Source: Metridium senile
Taxonomy: Eukaryota > Cnidaria > Anthozoa > Actiniaria > Metridiidae
Assembly (NCBI GenBank): GCA_949775045.1
Contig: OX459096.1
Span: 33,165,160 to 33,229,159, forward strand
Length of the DNA stretch: 64,000 nt
Direction: 5' to 3'
The notes under the pieces were generated by a model. The model saw only the letters and a program-made list of their open reading frames with translations, searched no databases and was not told the DNA's origin. Each line of letters opens with the position of its first letter. Within the stretch, counting starts at the first letter, position 1. This document shows, piece after piece, positions 43,822-62,371 of the stretch. The position numbers and the translations under genes are program-made.

Positions 43822-44418
43822 GCTGTGCGAGCTAAAAAAAATAGATTTGAATTTAATAAAATAGTTGAACGACATTACTGTAAACATTCAAGCACACGTT
43901 CAAGTTTCTCCCGCTGAAACGAACTAGTGCTTTAACAAAATGTAAGTTTTTAATAAAACAATTACACAGTTTAATGATTTGAGCTTTAAGTGGAAATAAA
44001 GTGATGATTTCCGACACGTTTCGTAATGTTTGCGTTATTTTTGACAGCGTAAGTTGACAATCTACACGTGTTATGCATGGCTTTGAATGTTGTTTGTTTG
44101 TTTTCCATAGCTTTAATGAATTGAGCTTACGATTTTTAATGGATTTTACGTTTCTACATTGTATTATGTAAGTCATGATGCTGTTTATATATTTTATGGT
44201 ACAATGATTTCAAATAATAAGATATTTTCAAGCGTAAAGTAAGCTTTATAGGTCACTGAGTTCGTAAACGTGATCGCAGGCACGCACAAAGCTTTCTCGA
44301 CTTGTTCGAGTAGCTTAAATAAAAAGATAACACGTAAAAAAGCACAAAGTAATTATTCAGTTCAGTAATTTAGAACAGTTCTATTAAATAATTTGCTTTC
44401 TAGCAGTCTATACTCACC

Positions 44419-44640
44419 TCAGTATGTCTACGTTTTCCCTACGATCCAAACAGTTCGGCGTCTTGCGTAGAAAGAGGGCTGACGATTGAAGTAGTCCTTA
44501 TTTCTCCATGATATGTGCGACCCATGTGCTTTACCGATAACATTCCGAAAGGAAAAAACGAACCCTTGAATACCGACAGAAATCCCTACATTCTTAAGAA
44601 AATTGGACGTCCGGAAAACCTCTCGAATGCTCACTAACTA
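44419..44640 (-). other. Candidate first exon/promoter-proximal segment
   Basis: A CpG-richer island in AT-rich DNA ending in CATACTGAG|GTGAGTATAG (donor at 44418). The frame compatible with segments B/A contains stops, so it would be 5' untranslated. Short ORFs overlap on both strands. This may be the transcription start of the RPA-like gene; low certainty. Confidence 0.25.
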
Positions 44641-45779
44641 TCCGAAAACACATCGACGTAGAATCGCTAATACTTCGATTCTATTCGCGATTGTTCGTTG
44701 GTTCTTCGTTGCTTCCGATGTCATTTTCTTGACATTCGGAAGCTGGTTTGTAATCCTAAGGTCATGGCACTTCGTGCCTGACCAATAAAGTTTTATTTGT
44801 TTGAAATCAATGCCTTGTCTTTTCAATATGCTAACATTCATTATTTTCATAATGTTCTGAGATTTTTTAAATTATATCCAACAAAGTCAACATTAAAAGT
44901 GGTCTAAAAACTAAGCGCTTTCAAAATGTTCTAACAGTGATCCACGAGTTGGCCATAGGGCCTTTGATTTTTGAAACATGATAGGAATTTGCAACATTAT
45001 TTTTTACTGAATGTGCCACTTATTTATTTACAAACAAAACGAAAACATAGTGAAATGCACTACAGCTGAAACAATACTCAGTTTTAAATTCCTGCTGCAC
45101 ACAACAGTGAATGAATTAATCTTTGCTAGTGTTTTGTCATACTCTTTAGTAATAGCATAACAACAAACGTTCATTATTATTTGGGTTATGTTTCATAGAT
45201 AATGCAGGAGCAATTTAACACAAACAGAAACAATTTGAGTTGATGGTATAATGGTGATATATATCTTACACGTTTAACAATAGTAAAGGAACACCACTCC
45301 TGAAGATAACGATAACTTTAAAAGACTCTTACATACAGCACCTTTTATATTTATGTGGCCATCAAACACAAATGTGTAAAATATGTTTTTTCACAGCCCT
45401 CCATTTAGAACACCAAAGGTATCAACTGATTACTTTTGTTTGACAGCAGTATAAACTGCCTCGCTCTTGGTAGCATCCCTATATTTATAATAACTGGAGA
45501 CTGATTCTCCATCTTCTGTTTTTAGTAACGGACTTTCGTCGTGAATTATTTTCGTCTTCCTATAGCTAGCCTCCGACTTCTTTGCTTTAAATCGCTCGAA
45601 ATTTTGAACCTGTAGATTTTACTGTTATACCACATTTGGAACAAAATTTACAACTGTTTTGAAGCCAAAGTTCACATTTCTCACAAAAAATGCCGGGCAG
45701 CGTACAGAAGGAAAGAAAATATACCCAAGATCCTTCTTGATCTGTTTTTCTTGGTCCGCGCTAGGTACCATTCCTTCGA

Positions 45780-45860
45780 AAGATTGTTGTGTTCTGCGAA
45801 AGATTGTTGTGTTCTGTGAAAGATTGTTGTGTTTTCAACCAAACATTTAGTTGTGTTTTT
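45780..45860 (-). repeat. Inverted small copy of the 35.4-kb minisatellite
   Basis: Three units of GAAAGATTGTTGTGTTCTG, the reverse complement of the unit at 35399-35727, followed by CAACCAAACATTTAGTTGTG, which is also the reverse complement of the flank at 35380-35400. Repeat and flank therefore moved together, as parts of one dispersed element. Nothing else recognised between 44650 and 46340. Confidence 0.8.
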
Positions 45861-46340
45861 GCCCTTGTCTCGCCATTGCCTCGAAGCTTGCAGGTGTGAA
45901 GTGTTATTGCTTTTCTAAGGCTGAATGCTGCTTTACTGGGCTAAATTCTAACAGGTTAAACAAAGTAAGTGAATGTTAAAGTTGATAATCACACATTGAA
46001 GCAAATTGTAGTTGGAGTTAGGAGAGTTTTAACAAATATTCATTGTTTTTCGCTGTTCGCAGCATATCACAATCGACCAATCAATCAATCATATCATGTC
46101 CATGGTTTCATGTTCATCATTGGTGAATGATGAATTTTGCGTTCGTCTTATCAAGTTAATTGATAACAGATAACAATAATATACTATTGATTGTATTTAC
46201 TCTGTGTTTCGGGAGGCTTAGCTTGTTTTTGATACGGTATTTTGAGCTTGAGTATTTTGAGGGAGTAGAGCGCGTTGACAAGTTTATTTTGAAACCATTA
46301 ATTATTAATTTGAAGGCAATTTATCTGGAATCTCTTTTTA

Positions 46341-47124
46341 TTAAAGAAACTGCGTAACCTCGCACCCTTTCACGTTCGCAAGTTACTGATGGAAACTCTC
46401 ATATTGTCGAAACTGGATTATTCGTGTACTGTGTTTTATCCACTACCATCATATCAGTTAAAACGCCTGCAACGAGTCCAGAATGTGTGCGTTGGTTTTG
46501 TTTATGGTCGTTATGGACGTGAAGAGGATTGTTTAAAGCTTGGTTGGCTGCCCATTTTAGAACGAAGACAACTACACATTCTCAACACAGCATTTAAAGC
46601 ACTATATTACGAACACTGGCCTAAATATGTACAATTAGAGAAGTACACTAATGTCAGAACATTGCGATCATCTAGTGAAACAAAGCTAACAATTCCTTTG
46701 ATCAAAGGAATCTTTCAAGACAGCGCCGCTGAAGCCTTTAACAAACTACCAAAGACTATAAGAAACTGTATCAACTTTAGAACATTTACCAAAGAAGTGA
46801 AAAACTATCTTTTCAATTTATCTAGTGAAAGACTTTTAAAGTAGATTACACATAGTAACTAGCTATAGGTCGGGTTGGGGGGAAACACATTTTATTAACA
46901 CATTTTATTAACTAGGTTGGGTTGGGAATGTAAAACGGGGTGGGATTTCAGGGTGGGATTACCAAATTTCTTTATATAATTATAGTATATAAGTATTGTT
47001 TTGTATATATTCCATTCTAATATTTTTTTATCTTATTGATATTGTACATATTTTAGATAGTAGATTTATTTATTTTAGATAGATTTGGTTGTATAAGAGC
47101 CACCTAGTGGAACATCCAATAAAC

Positions 47125-47181
<57 letters not shown>
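46341..47181 (+). mobile_element. LINE 3' fragment
   Basis: Open from 46341 (LKKLRNLAPFHVRKLL) to the stop at 46844 with TLILSKLDYSCTVFYPLPSY, RLQRVQNVCVGFVYGRYGRE, LGWLPILERRQLH and AFNKLPKTIRNC, the C-terminal region of non-LTR reverse transcriptases. The 3' UTR runs to CCAATAAACC and a TTA tail (47130-47180). 5' truncated; no catalytic FADD-type motif present. Distinct family from the copy at 29919. Confidence 0.82.
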
Positions 47182-47485
47182 GTCACTTTTTTAGATATTT
47201 GGCATTTCATAGACATTCTTTGGTCTAATGAAAGCAAGGGTTGATGAGAAAGGTTGGGGGTTAATTTTCACAGCTATAGTGCTAGTATTGACCGGATACC
47301 AACTCTATTTTATGCACAAAGCTAGAGCAGGGGAATATCTAGACTCCCATGTCATTTAATATTCGACAAAACAAGACATCATCTTGTTTACTCATCTACT
47401 ACCTACATTTATAAGCCTAGTTGTAGAGTAACCAATCAGAGCATACGATTTCACATATCTAGTGGATGTGCATAGGATAATAAAC

Positions 47486-47615
47486 AATTATTGGTTGAGA
47501 CATTTGTGCATATATCCAGAATAATCAGGGTAAAGCTAATTGTAATTTGTCGAAGCCAGAGGTCGAGACCTTGATCACTCTGATATCAAAAGAAACGATT
47601 TCAATTATTGTTTTC
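47486..47615. mobile_element. MITE with CAATTATTG termini
   Basis: CAATTATTGG at left and TTCAATTATTG at right, with TTGTCGAAGCCAGAGGTCGA and CTTGATCACTCTGATATCA inside; same termini and related interior as 16762-16909. Confidence 0.5.
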
Positions 47616-47619
47616 TTTT

Positions 47620-48900
47620 ACATTGTTTGAGAGAAAACACGCATGAAGATTATTTTAACAATAAAACAACAGAAATGTACAATTAAGTAATATTTTTAAA
47701 TAATCTAGCTCAACCTTCATACTAGCCAATTCGTAGTCACTAGTCTGCAGGTTGTCTGAATGTGAAAAAAAAACATGCAAACTCTTAGCCAATGAGAATA
47801 TAGATACTAATAAAGGCATGTTCTCATTTTAGGTACATTAAACACCCCAAAGATCTACATGTACAACAGAAATCTTATTGGTTATTGTCAAGGCAGACGT
47901 ACGTAGTTACAACATTAATGAATCTTTCTTGAAATAGTTGAATACATGTGTTTGAGTTGTTGAAAAAGTTGTTGTATTACTAACATGTGTGCTAATAAAT
48001 AAAAGAATGACATTTTATATGGGGAACATCAGCTCTGTTTACTACACATAGTTTGAGATGTGTTGCTTTCTGGTAGTGCATTGAAAAAACATTCCATGTT
48101 TATCAGAAGTTATTTTTCGACTGCATTCTTCAACAGTGGTACGCCTGCTATGTTAAGATTGTATTGGTAACTGTAGGTCAAAACTTTATCAATTGCCTTA
48201 CATTTTCTATCTACGGTCAATGCTAAATGGTTCAGCACAGCTGTGATACTGTATAGCAGGCTTTTTCAAGCCATTAAGTGCTTCACCTCTTTAAGATGGC
48301 ATCTCAGACATTCACATTGTTTTTCAACTGAATTACTCTTTTCTCCAAATCTTGGCAGATCAAACAGCCAGTGAAATCGCTCTACATAAGAAGGAAAATT
48401 AATAAAATCAGTACAGTTGTGTTGTATGCGTCTCTTTCTGAAATGAAGTCAATATTGTTAGGGATTATCTTTCAAGCAAACATAACAATATAATAACAAA
48501 TATGAGCTATATTTGTTTTTAAATCCAATTCCCTTTTAGCAACCATAACCAAGGCTGGCATGTATTTTCAGAGCCAGTGCACTGCTGTAAGTTTGATTAT
48601 AATAGCTACAGTGATACGAGAATTGAATATAATTTATCAGGGCTTCTGGTAACGACATGAATAATACATATCACATCAGGATAGTTACAAGGAATAATTG
48701 TGACAAAAAATCCTAATGAAAACCTCTTGATGTACAATGTATATAACCAAAGACATAATTGATATTTTTTCAAGTGTACTGATCGTGTGTCAAGCACTAA
48801 CACATACACAAGCAAATTGTTACTTTATCTAGTCAAATAATCAATTATCGAAAGAATAAATACAGTTGGGTCTTGGTCTTCATCTGGATTAAGAGTTACA
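47620..48900. other. Intergenic, no gene recognised
   Basis: AT-rich sequence with short ORFs lacking motifs. No RNA gene or clear repeat family identified. Confidence 0.4.
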
Positions 48901-48904
48901 TATA

Positions 48905-49556
48905 CATACATACATACATTTTATTGGAGCTCCCCATAGAGCTTTTCAGGCCAATTTACAAGTGAAAATATAATATATTAATAGAAAAAAAAATCTAATT
49001 TACAATAATAGGAAATTTAAAATTTGGAATCTAATGAAATTTAACAACTAATATCTATATATTCATATTTATAATTAAAAAATGTCCTAAGTGATCCCAA
49101 GCCAACGTTCTAGCATCGATCCTCTCAAAGAGTTTCAAAAAGCTTTTATGGACTTAGAGTCTTTGAGGAAGTCTGGTAGGTCGTTCCATAACTTCGTACC
49201 TCTGCAGGGAAAACTCTGTTGTGCTGTTGCAGTTCTACATTTCGGAATTTGAAGAGTATTACAATTCCGTGTGTTTCTTGTATGAACATCGGAGCGTTTG
49301 ACGAACATAGATGACAGGTATTTTGGCGCAAGTGAATTCATGCATTTGAACATCAGCATAGCGTCACGTAAATGCAATGTTTCCAGGACAGGTAAAGACA
49401 AAAGTTTAAGTTGTTTCAATGTAGGTGTTATGTGGTCGTACTTCTTTTTTCCTGACAAGATGCGAGCTGCAAAATTTTGCACTAACTGTAGTTTAGAAAT
49501 GTTGCTCTTACTAGTACCAGACCATATACTAGAGTTACTTCCATAGATAACTTAGG
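48905..49556 (-). mobile_element. LINE 3' fragment (minus strand)
   Basis: Reading minus from about 49556: VIYGSNSSIWSGTSKSNI, LQLVQNFAARILSGKKKYDH, LKLLSLPVLETLHLRDAML and TKLWNDLPDFLKDSKSI, stop at 49135. This is the C-terminal tail of a LINE reverse transcriptase. The 3' end carries GGAGCTCCAATAAAATG and an ATGT tail (48900-48925). 5' truncated. Confidence 0.8.
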
Positions 49557-49789
49557 AGGTTCCTCTTGTACTCTCTTCAATGTTCACTTTGTGTTCAAAC
49601 AAGGCAAACTCTAATTTGGTATATTATCGGTGCTTTGTTAAATAACCTTTAAGAACAGAAAATTCAAGGGCAGCTTATGATTCAATATAATAAGATGAAA
49701 ATAAATGTGTCATATAAAATATAAACTCACCTACCTTCTAATTTGTGTGCAGACAACTTGCTCTGCAGGTTCTGCAGTGGTTTAATTAA

Positions 49790-50229
49790 GGTATCAGGAC
49801 TGGTTATGGACAAATTTCTGCTCAAATTTTTTTTTCCTTCTATAAGTAAGATTGTGATATTATCTAACATATTCTTTAAAAAAATGCCGTTTTTACTTTC
49901 CATTTTAGCTAAATTGCTAATAATAAAATTCGTGACCAAAATTTGACCGGAACTATCATGTCAACAGCTAATTAGCAATCTGTCATCGAAAGCTGGTTGC
50001 CAGGCAACAATATGAGCCCCATGTGATTTCATACTTGAATCATCTCTGGCGTGTTTACTCACAAAATCAAAAATCTTACTTAAAAATCTTCTACACAACG
50101 CGAAAATCGAAAAACGTTTAATAATCTCTGTCATATTCATGGTGGTATATACTTCTATAACAAAATATTGTAAAGCTTGAGCACAATTTGAGGTCGCGCA
50201 CATAGGGATCCATAACCAGTCCTGATACC
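49790..50229. mobile_element. TTAA-flanked inverted-repeat element
   Basis: GGTATCAGGACTGGTTATGGA at 49790 and its reverse complement ending 50229 form a perfect 21-base inverted repeat, with TTAA on both sides (49786-49789, 50230-50233). A TTAA target is typical of piggyBac, Kolobok and Sola3. At 440 bp with no transposase it is a MITE. Confidence 0.85.
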
Positions 50230-50628
50230 TTAAATTGTCGGGTACATTGTAATTTAGCCTCTGGCTGATGGTTGGTTAGTTTTGCCCTGGCAGCAGGTAG
50301 AAAAGTTGGGAAAAATCTATGCTCTGGAATTGTTTCAAACATATAGATGACCCTTCTTTGGGTGTCGAGGCACGCTTTGATGGACAGCGCTGACCAAATG
50401 CTTTCTTCTTTGGTTTGCGTCAGGCAGTTTGTTTCACATTTTCTAGCCGGGAGCAGAAAAATAGAAATTATTGATATCAATATATATCTGTAGTTATTGC
50501 AGGAGCAAATGCCTTACTTGTCCATAGGGAAAAGAAATGCCTGAAAGGCAGAAAGACAACTTCTGCATAACAATCAAGAGGTCGTCGTCAATGAGACTTG
50601 TTATGTAAATCATAAATATATCATAAAT

Positions 50629-51340
50629 ATCATAACCCATAAATATGATCACATAAAACCCGTATTATTTGATTTGCACTGGTTGCCAATGGAGCAACGT
50701 ATAGTATTTAAGATATTATTAATTACTTTTAAGTCTTTAAATGGAATGGCACCGCCATACATTGCTAACCTAATTACAACATACGTTCCTAAACGTAATC
50801 TTAGATCTGCCACGAGAAATCAGTTAGTAGTTCCAGCTTACAATCTGCGTACATATGGCTATATATCTTTTTCGTGTTCTGCGCCTTTACTGTGGAACTC
50901 TCTGCCACAAGATATAAGGCTCTGCACTTCACTTTTTAGTTTTAAGAAGCAACTGAAAACATTTCTTTTTAAAAAGGCATATGACTAATTGTTGCTACTA
51001 ATATAGGCTGTTGCCAAATATTTTATTTCTTATATTAAGTATATTTTAATGATTTTAATCTTTAACTTTTTAATAATTTTATATCACAGTTTAGATTTAG
51101 ATATAGATTATATATATATTTTTTTGTTTTGTTTTTTGTTTTTGCTATGTGGTTTTCTTAATTAGCTAATTCACCACGAGTTGATTGTCATTTATAAATA
51201 TTATTCATAATTATATAATTTATTGTAAGTGCATTTAAATTGTGATGCTCAAATTTTATTCTTATTGTTAAGCGCTATTGGACAGTGATAATTGGAAATG
51301 GCGCTCTATAAATAAAGATTATTATTATCATTATTATTAG
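50629..51340 (+). mobile_element. L2/CR1-like LINE 3' fragment
   Basis: Open from 50629 (ITHKYDHIKPVLFDLHWLPM) to 50988 with QRIVFKILLITFKSLNGMAP, SCSAPLLWNSLPQDIR and FKKQLKTFLFKKAYD, a pattern well known from the C-terminus of L2/CR1-type reverse transcriptases. The 3' end has GCGCTCTATAAATAAAG and an ATTATT tail (51300-51340). 5' truncated. Confidence 0.88.
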
Positions 51341-51559
51341 ATTCACTAATCCAGCTTTGAACAACGGGATTTAATCCTGGTTTAAAATTTAAACTTGGAT
51401 TAGGCTATTTAAACCTGGATCAGCACTAATCGGGCTTTTGAACAACCGGGCCCAGAATTTAAAACATAGCATTTCATAGCCAGATAAAATGCTACATATC
51501 TTTACTACACTAAACATTTTTCAAAACAAATCACCATATACTGACTGACAATCATGTAA

Positions 51560-51823
51560 ATTAAAACAGTAACTGTGTAATGATATCGAAAATAGTTGTC
51601 GCAGCCGAAGCTACAGTCTGTAGCCTGCAAAGGATGTCGGTATTTCAGTCGGTGCGCTCTTTTCCCACTATCTCCATCAATGCTCCGTTTTACGGGTATT
51701 TGAAGCTTCTCAAAGCTACACAGAATGGAAAGAAGTCGAAACAAGTGTGAGGCCACTGGGGATCGAACTCGTGACTTCTCGCTCCAAAAGCCGTCCACTA
51801 ACCAACTTAGCTACACTTGTTCC
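51560..51823 (-). mobile_element. tRNA-derived SINE
   Basis: On the minus strand from 51823 the head resembles a tRNA: an A-box TAGCTAAGTTGGTTAG (51798-51813) and a B-box GAGTTCGATCC (51760-51770) at normal spacing for RNA polymerase III. A non-tRNA body continues (AAACGGAGCATTGATGGAG, TTTGCAGGCTACAGACTGTA). Acceptor-stem pairing is poor, so it is a SINE and not a tRNA gene. The 3' limit is approximate. Confidence 0.75.
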
Positions 51824-52763
51824 TAAAAACGTGCAATAAATCACAAATAATTTGTTTATAATACCGACTCTTTGCAGGCTTCAGAATGTGGACTGTAGAT
51901 TTGATTGCGACAGCGATGTTTGAAATAAGGTATTTACTCGAATAAGCGACGCGGCGCTTATTTATTTTTTCTCGATCTCACTGTTCCCTTCTTGATCATA
52001 ACTACGAATAGTGCGCTTTTTCATACTGATTATTTTACTCTAGGCTATATATTTAAATAAATCACTTGATTGATTGATTGATTGATTAATTGATTGACAT
52101 ATATATGACAACCCAACAACGCCAATCGGATAAATATGAGAATAATCAATAAAACATGCAAGTGACATTAATCAACATTAATAATAACCGGAATAAATCG
52201 ATTGCCATCAAGCGACATCTCTCGATACAATCGATATCTGAGAAAAAAGATAAAATAGCCGATAAAACTAGTATACAATCAGATTGATTGAAACCTATTT
52301 AGCGATGACTATCAATAAATGCCTGTTGATAGAAACCAATATCAACCAACGCAAATTTTGTTCCGATTTATTATCGATTATCGCCAACTATCGCTACCAT
52401 TCAATTACAATCGATAATTACCCGTTTTTGTGATCAGTTTTTACTATCACGAAAGACCAGACTGGTGTCGTCCGGGCTAGCTTACATTCGTTTACAGGAT
52501 TACACCTGTAAAATTCAGGGTAAAATTCAGCTTTTAAAAAAGTCAAATGTTTATCGTTATTAAAGTTCAAAAAAGGACACCTTAATACGGTTCTCAGTCA
52601 CACGTGAAAAAATAATAGAGTTTTGGTGGACGTCAATCAACTGTATTTCCAAGTAACAAACTTGTCCGTTACCGATCCCGCGGCGATGTTTATCGCTGAT
52701 TTGCAAAGCAGACATTTTAGTTTTTGTTTCCCTGGAAAATACAGTTTTTTGTTTGTTTTTGTT

Positions 52764-59695
<6,932 letters not shown>

Positions 59696-59941
59696 ATCGC
59701 TGACAAAGAGGATTTTAAAATGTTTTTCATGAATGTGGCTGGTCGTTACGTTACGTTATGACCTCAGGGTTATTGACACCAGTTGTAACTTTGGTAAATG
59801 AGGTATTAAGATCGGAAAAACAATCGCAAAAAACTTTAATCTCTTGTATTGAGGCTTTGTGAAAACTTTGTTATCTTTCATATCATAGTTGTTTAATTTT
59901 ATGTTGAAGTCGTCTAAATTTAACTTTAATATACAATCACC

Positions 59942-60798
59942 AATGATCTGAAATGGACTGATCACATATCCTTCATTGCTTCCAAAGCCAACCGCATGCT
60001 GGGGTTTATTAAACGAAATTGTACTAAAGATCTCAAGAGAGACTCTGTCAAATCACTCTACACAACACTTGTAAGATCCCACCTGTGTTATGCTTCCCAA
60101 CTGTGGGCTCCACAATCTCCCACTCTAATGACAGAGATTGAAAACATTCAGCGGAGAGCGACTCGATTTATTTGTAAAGGATCCGGTCTTTCCTACAAGG
60201 AACGTTTGGTTGAACTCAACTTGCTTCCCTTAAATTATTGGCTCGAGTACTTAGACACTGTCTTTTTCTTCAAGTGTAAATTAGGAATAATTGACTTAAA
60301 TTGTAATGACCTGTTTCATTTTTGCAGTGGACGTTCCCGCCGTGGAACCTCTGGACTTTTTCTTAAAACTAAACTCGCAAAAACGTCCCTTTATCGTGAC
60401 TCTTTTTTTATTAGAATAACTAATTTATGGAATGCTGTGCCAGCTGATATAAGAGCCGAAGAGAATCTGCTACCTTTCACTAAGAAGTTAAAATCTTTTT
60501 TCTTCACTCGGCTCTGAAATGTTTTTGATCCTGACGACATCCGTTCATTTAAATTAGCTTGTGTAAAATGTCGTCGTCCAAATCCTTTCAATAATTGTAA
60601 ATGTTAAAAATATGTTTTTTTTTCCTATGTATTTTTTTTTTCTCTCTCTTTTGTAGCACGGGGGTGCGTGTAAGTGGGTTGGGTCTTTTATTACTCTTAG
60701 GGCATAGGATAGGGTAATTTTACCAAGTAGGGACGTCATGTTCTTTTGTAATCTTACCTGCCTTGGCGAATTGTTAAATAAATAAATAAATAATAATA
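59942..60798 (+). mobile_element. 5'-truncated LINE 3' end (copy 2)
   Basis: Duplicate of 29919-30775, with the same open frame to 60517 and the same AAATA tail. Confidence 0.85.
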
Positions 60799-61183
60799 TC
60801 TTTGTATTGTGTCTCTTATGTTGTTTCATCTCTTCTCGTATTGTCTCGTCTCGTCTCTTCCCGTCTTGTCTCGTGTTGTCTCGTCTCACTCTCAACCCGT
60901 TCTTTTTATGTTTAGCACCTCTAATTTATAATCTAAAAAGCACTTACATTAATTTACAAATTTGCAGTACTATTTCATAACTATCACACAAAAAATTTAC
61001 AAGTATTAAATCTAGACATCATGACGGAGGAGGCTTGATTTCACAAGAGCCGCCACGCCAGGATTGACTTGCTGACTTTGCCTAATTCTGTTTTAGATGG
61101 ATTGATTAAACGGCAGGTTGGGTTGTTTCGAAGTTGTCCTTGTGGTCTTTCAGCGAAATAAATGCGTCTTTATGGGCGAGGGT

Positions 61184-62293
61184 GTTAACCACCATCCATG
61201 CATTCTAAAGAACATCCCATTAGGAATAAACAAAAGACTCAACGAGATCTCCTCAGACAGAGCAGCCTTTGACGACGCATCGCCCGTCTACCAACGCGCT
61301 TTGGATGAAAGTGGATATGTACATCAACTTAAGTTTCAACCAACCGACAATAACACTCAAACCGACAAGAGGCCAAGACGCAGGAACATCACCTGGTACA
61401 ACCCGCCCTTTAGCAAACACGTAGCTACAAACGTAGGCCAAAGATTCCGAACCATAATCGACGAATCATTCACTAAAGGTCACCCACTAAGGAACATTTT
61501 CAACACAAATACCTTAAAAATAAGCTACTCGTGCATGACCAGCATTGAGAGAAAAATCAGCGCCCACAACAAATCCATTCTGAAGGGAAAACCCCGCACT
61601 CCACAACGAGCATGCAACTGCAGATCTAAACCAAGCTGCCCTTTAAACGGTGAATGCCTAACGGAAAACGTCATCTATCAAGCTTCTGTAGAAACTAGCA
61701 ACGAAACAAAAACATACATCGGCCTTACAGCGACCCAATTTAAATCACGATACCGTAACCATACAGCGTCATTCAGAGACGAAAAGAAAAGAAACACCAC
61801 AGAGTTAAGCAAACACATCTGGTCACTCAAAGACAACAAGACCGATTACAGCATTCACTGGAAAATTGTCGCACGAGCTAGCCCTTATTCAAGCGAATAA
61901 AAAAAATGCAACCTTTTTCTAACCGAAAAATTCTTCATCATTAACAGACCACAACTATGTACTTTGAACAAAAGAAACGAGCTTACAAGCGCATGCCGCC
62001 ATTCAAAGAAACATCTACTAGTGAACACTTAACACTTGATTCACCTTCCACCATCAGTCCAGCAAAGCACCTGATGAGAGAGCACCTAGCTCTCGAAACA
62101 GAACTGTAGTGCAGAGTATGACATTAATTTAAGCCATTAGCTTATATTATATCACAGCTCCATTATAGTAGAGCACCGTATTGACTGAAGGAATCATCCC
62201 ATTAATTTATATATATTTATATATACACACACCAAAACACCAAAATTCTGCTCCCTGACATATATATATGTCTTTTGTACAGGTGTAAAGGAA
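61184..62293 (+). mobile_element. Penelope-like element fragment with GIY-YIG domain (copy 2)
   Basis: Duplicate of 31161-32270, carrying the same nonsense codon (61898-61900), so the stop predates the duplication. Confidence 0.88.
62067..62112 (+). ncRNA. Hammerhead self-cleaving ribozyme (copy 2)
   Basis: Identical to 32044-32089: all core boxes and the three stems are intact, and the predicted cleavage is after the A at 62108. Confidence 0.9.
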
Positions 62294-62371
62294 GAAAATT
62301 AGGAAAATTCGATACACAAATTAGTTTTGTGATTTATTGCATAATTGGCATATTCATTAAATTTGGCCGAG

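Noticed and set aside
44428..44788. Overlapping 60-70 aa ORFs on both strands
   Set aside because: No family resemblance; openness fits a locally GC-richer segment. Kept only as a weak first-exon candidate.
51745..51823. Functional tRNA gene (minus)
   Set aside because: A and B boxes are present, but acceptor and anticodon stems pair poorly and a non-tRNA body follows; called as a SINE.
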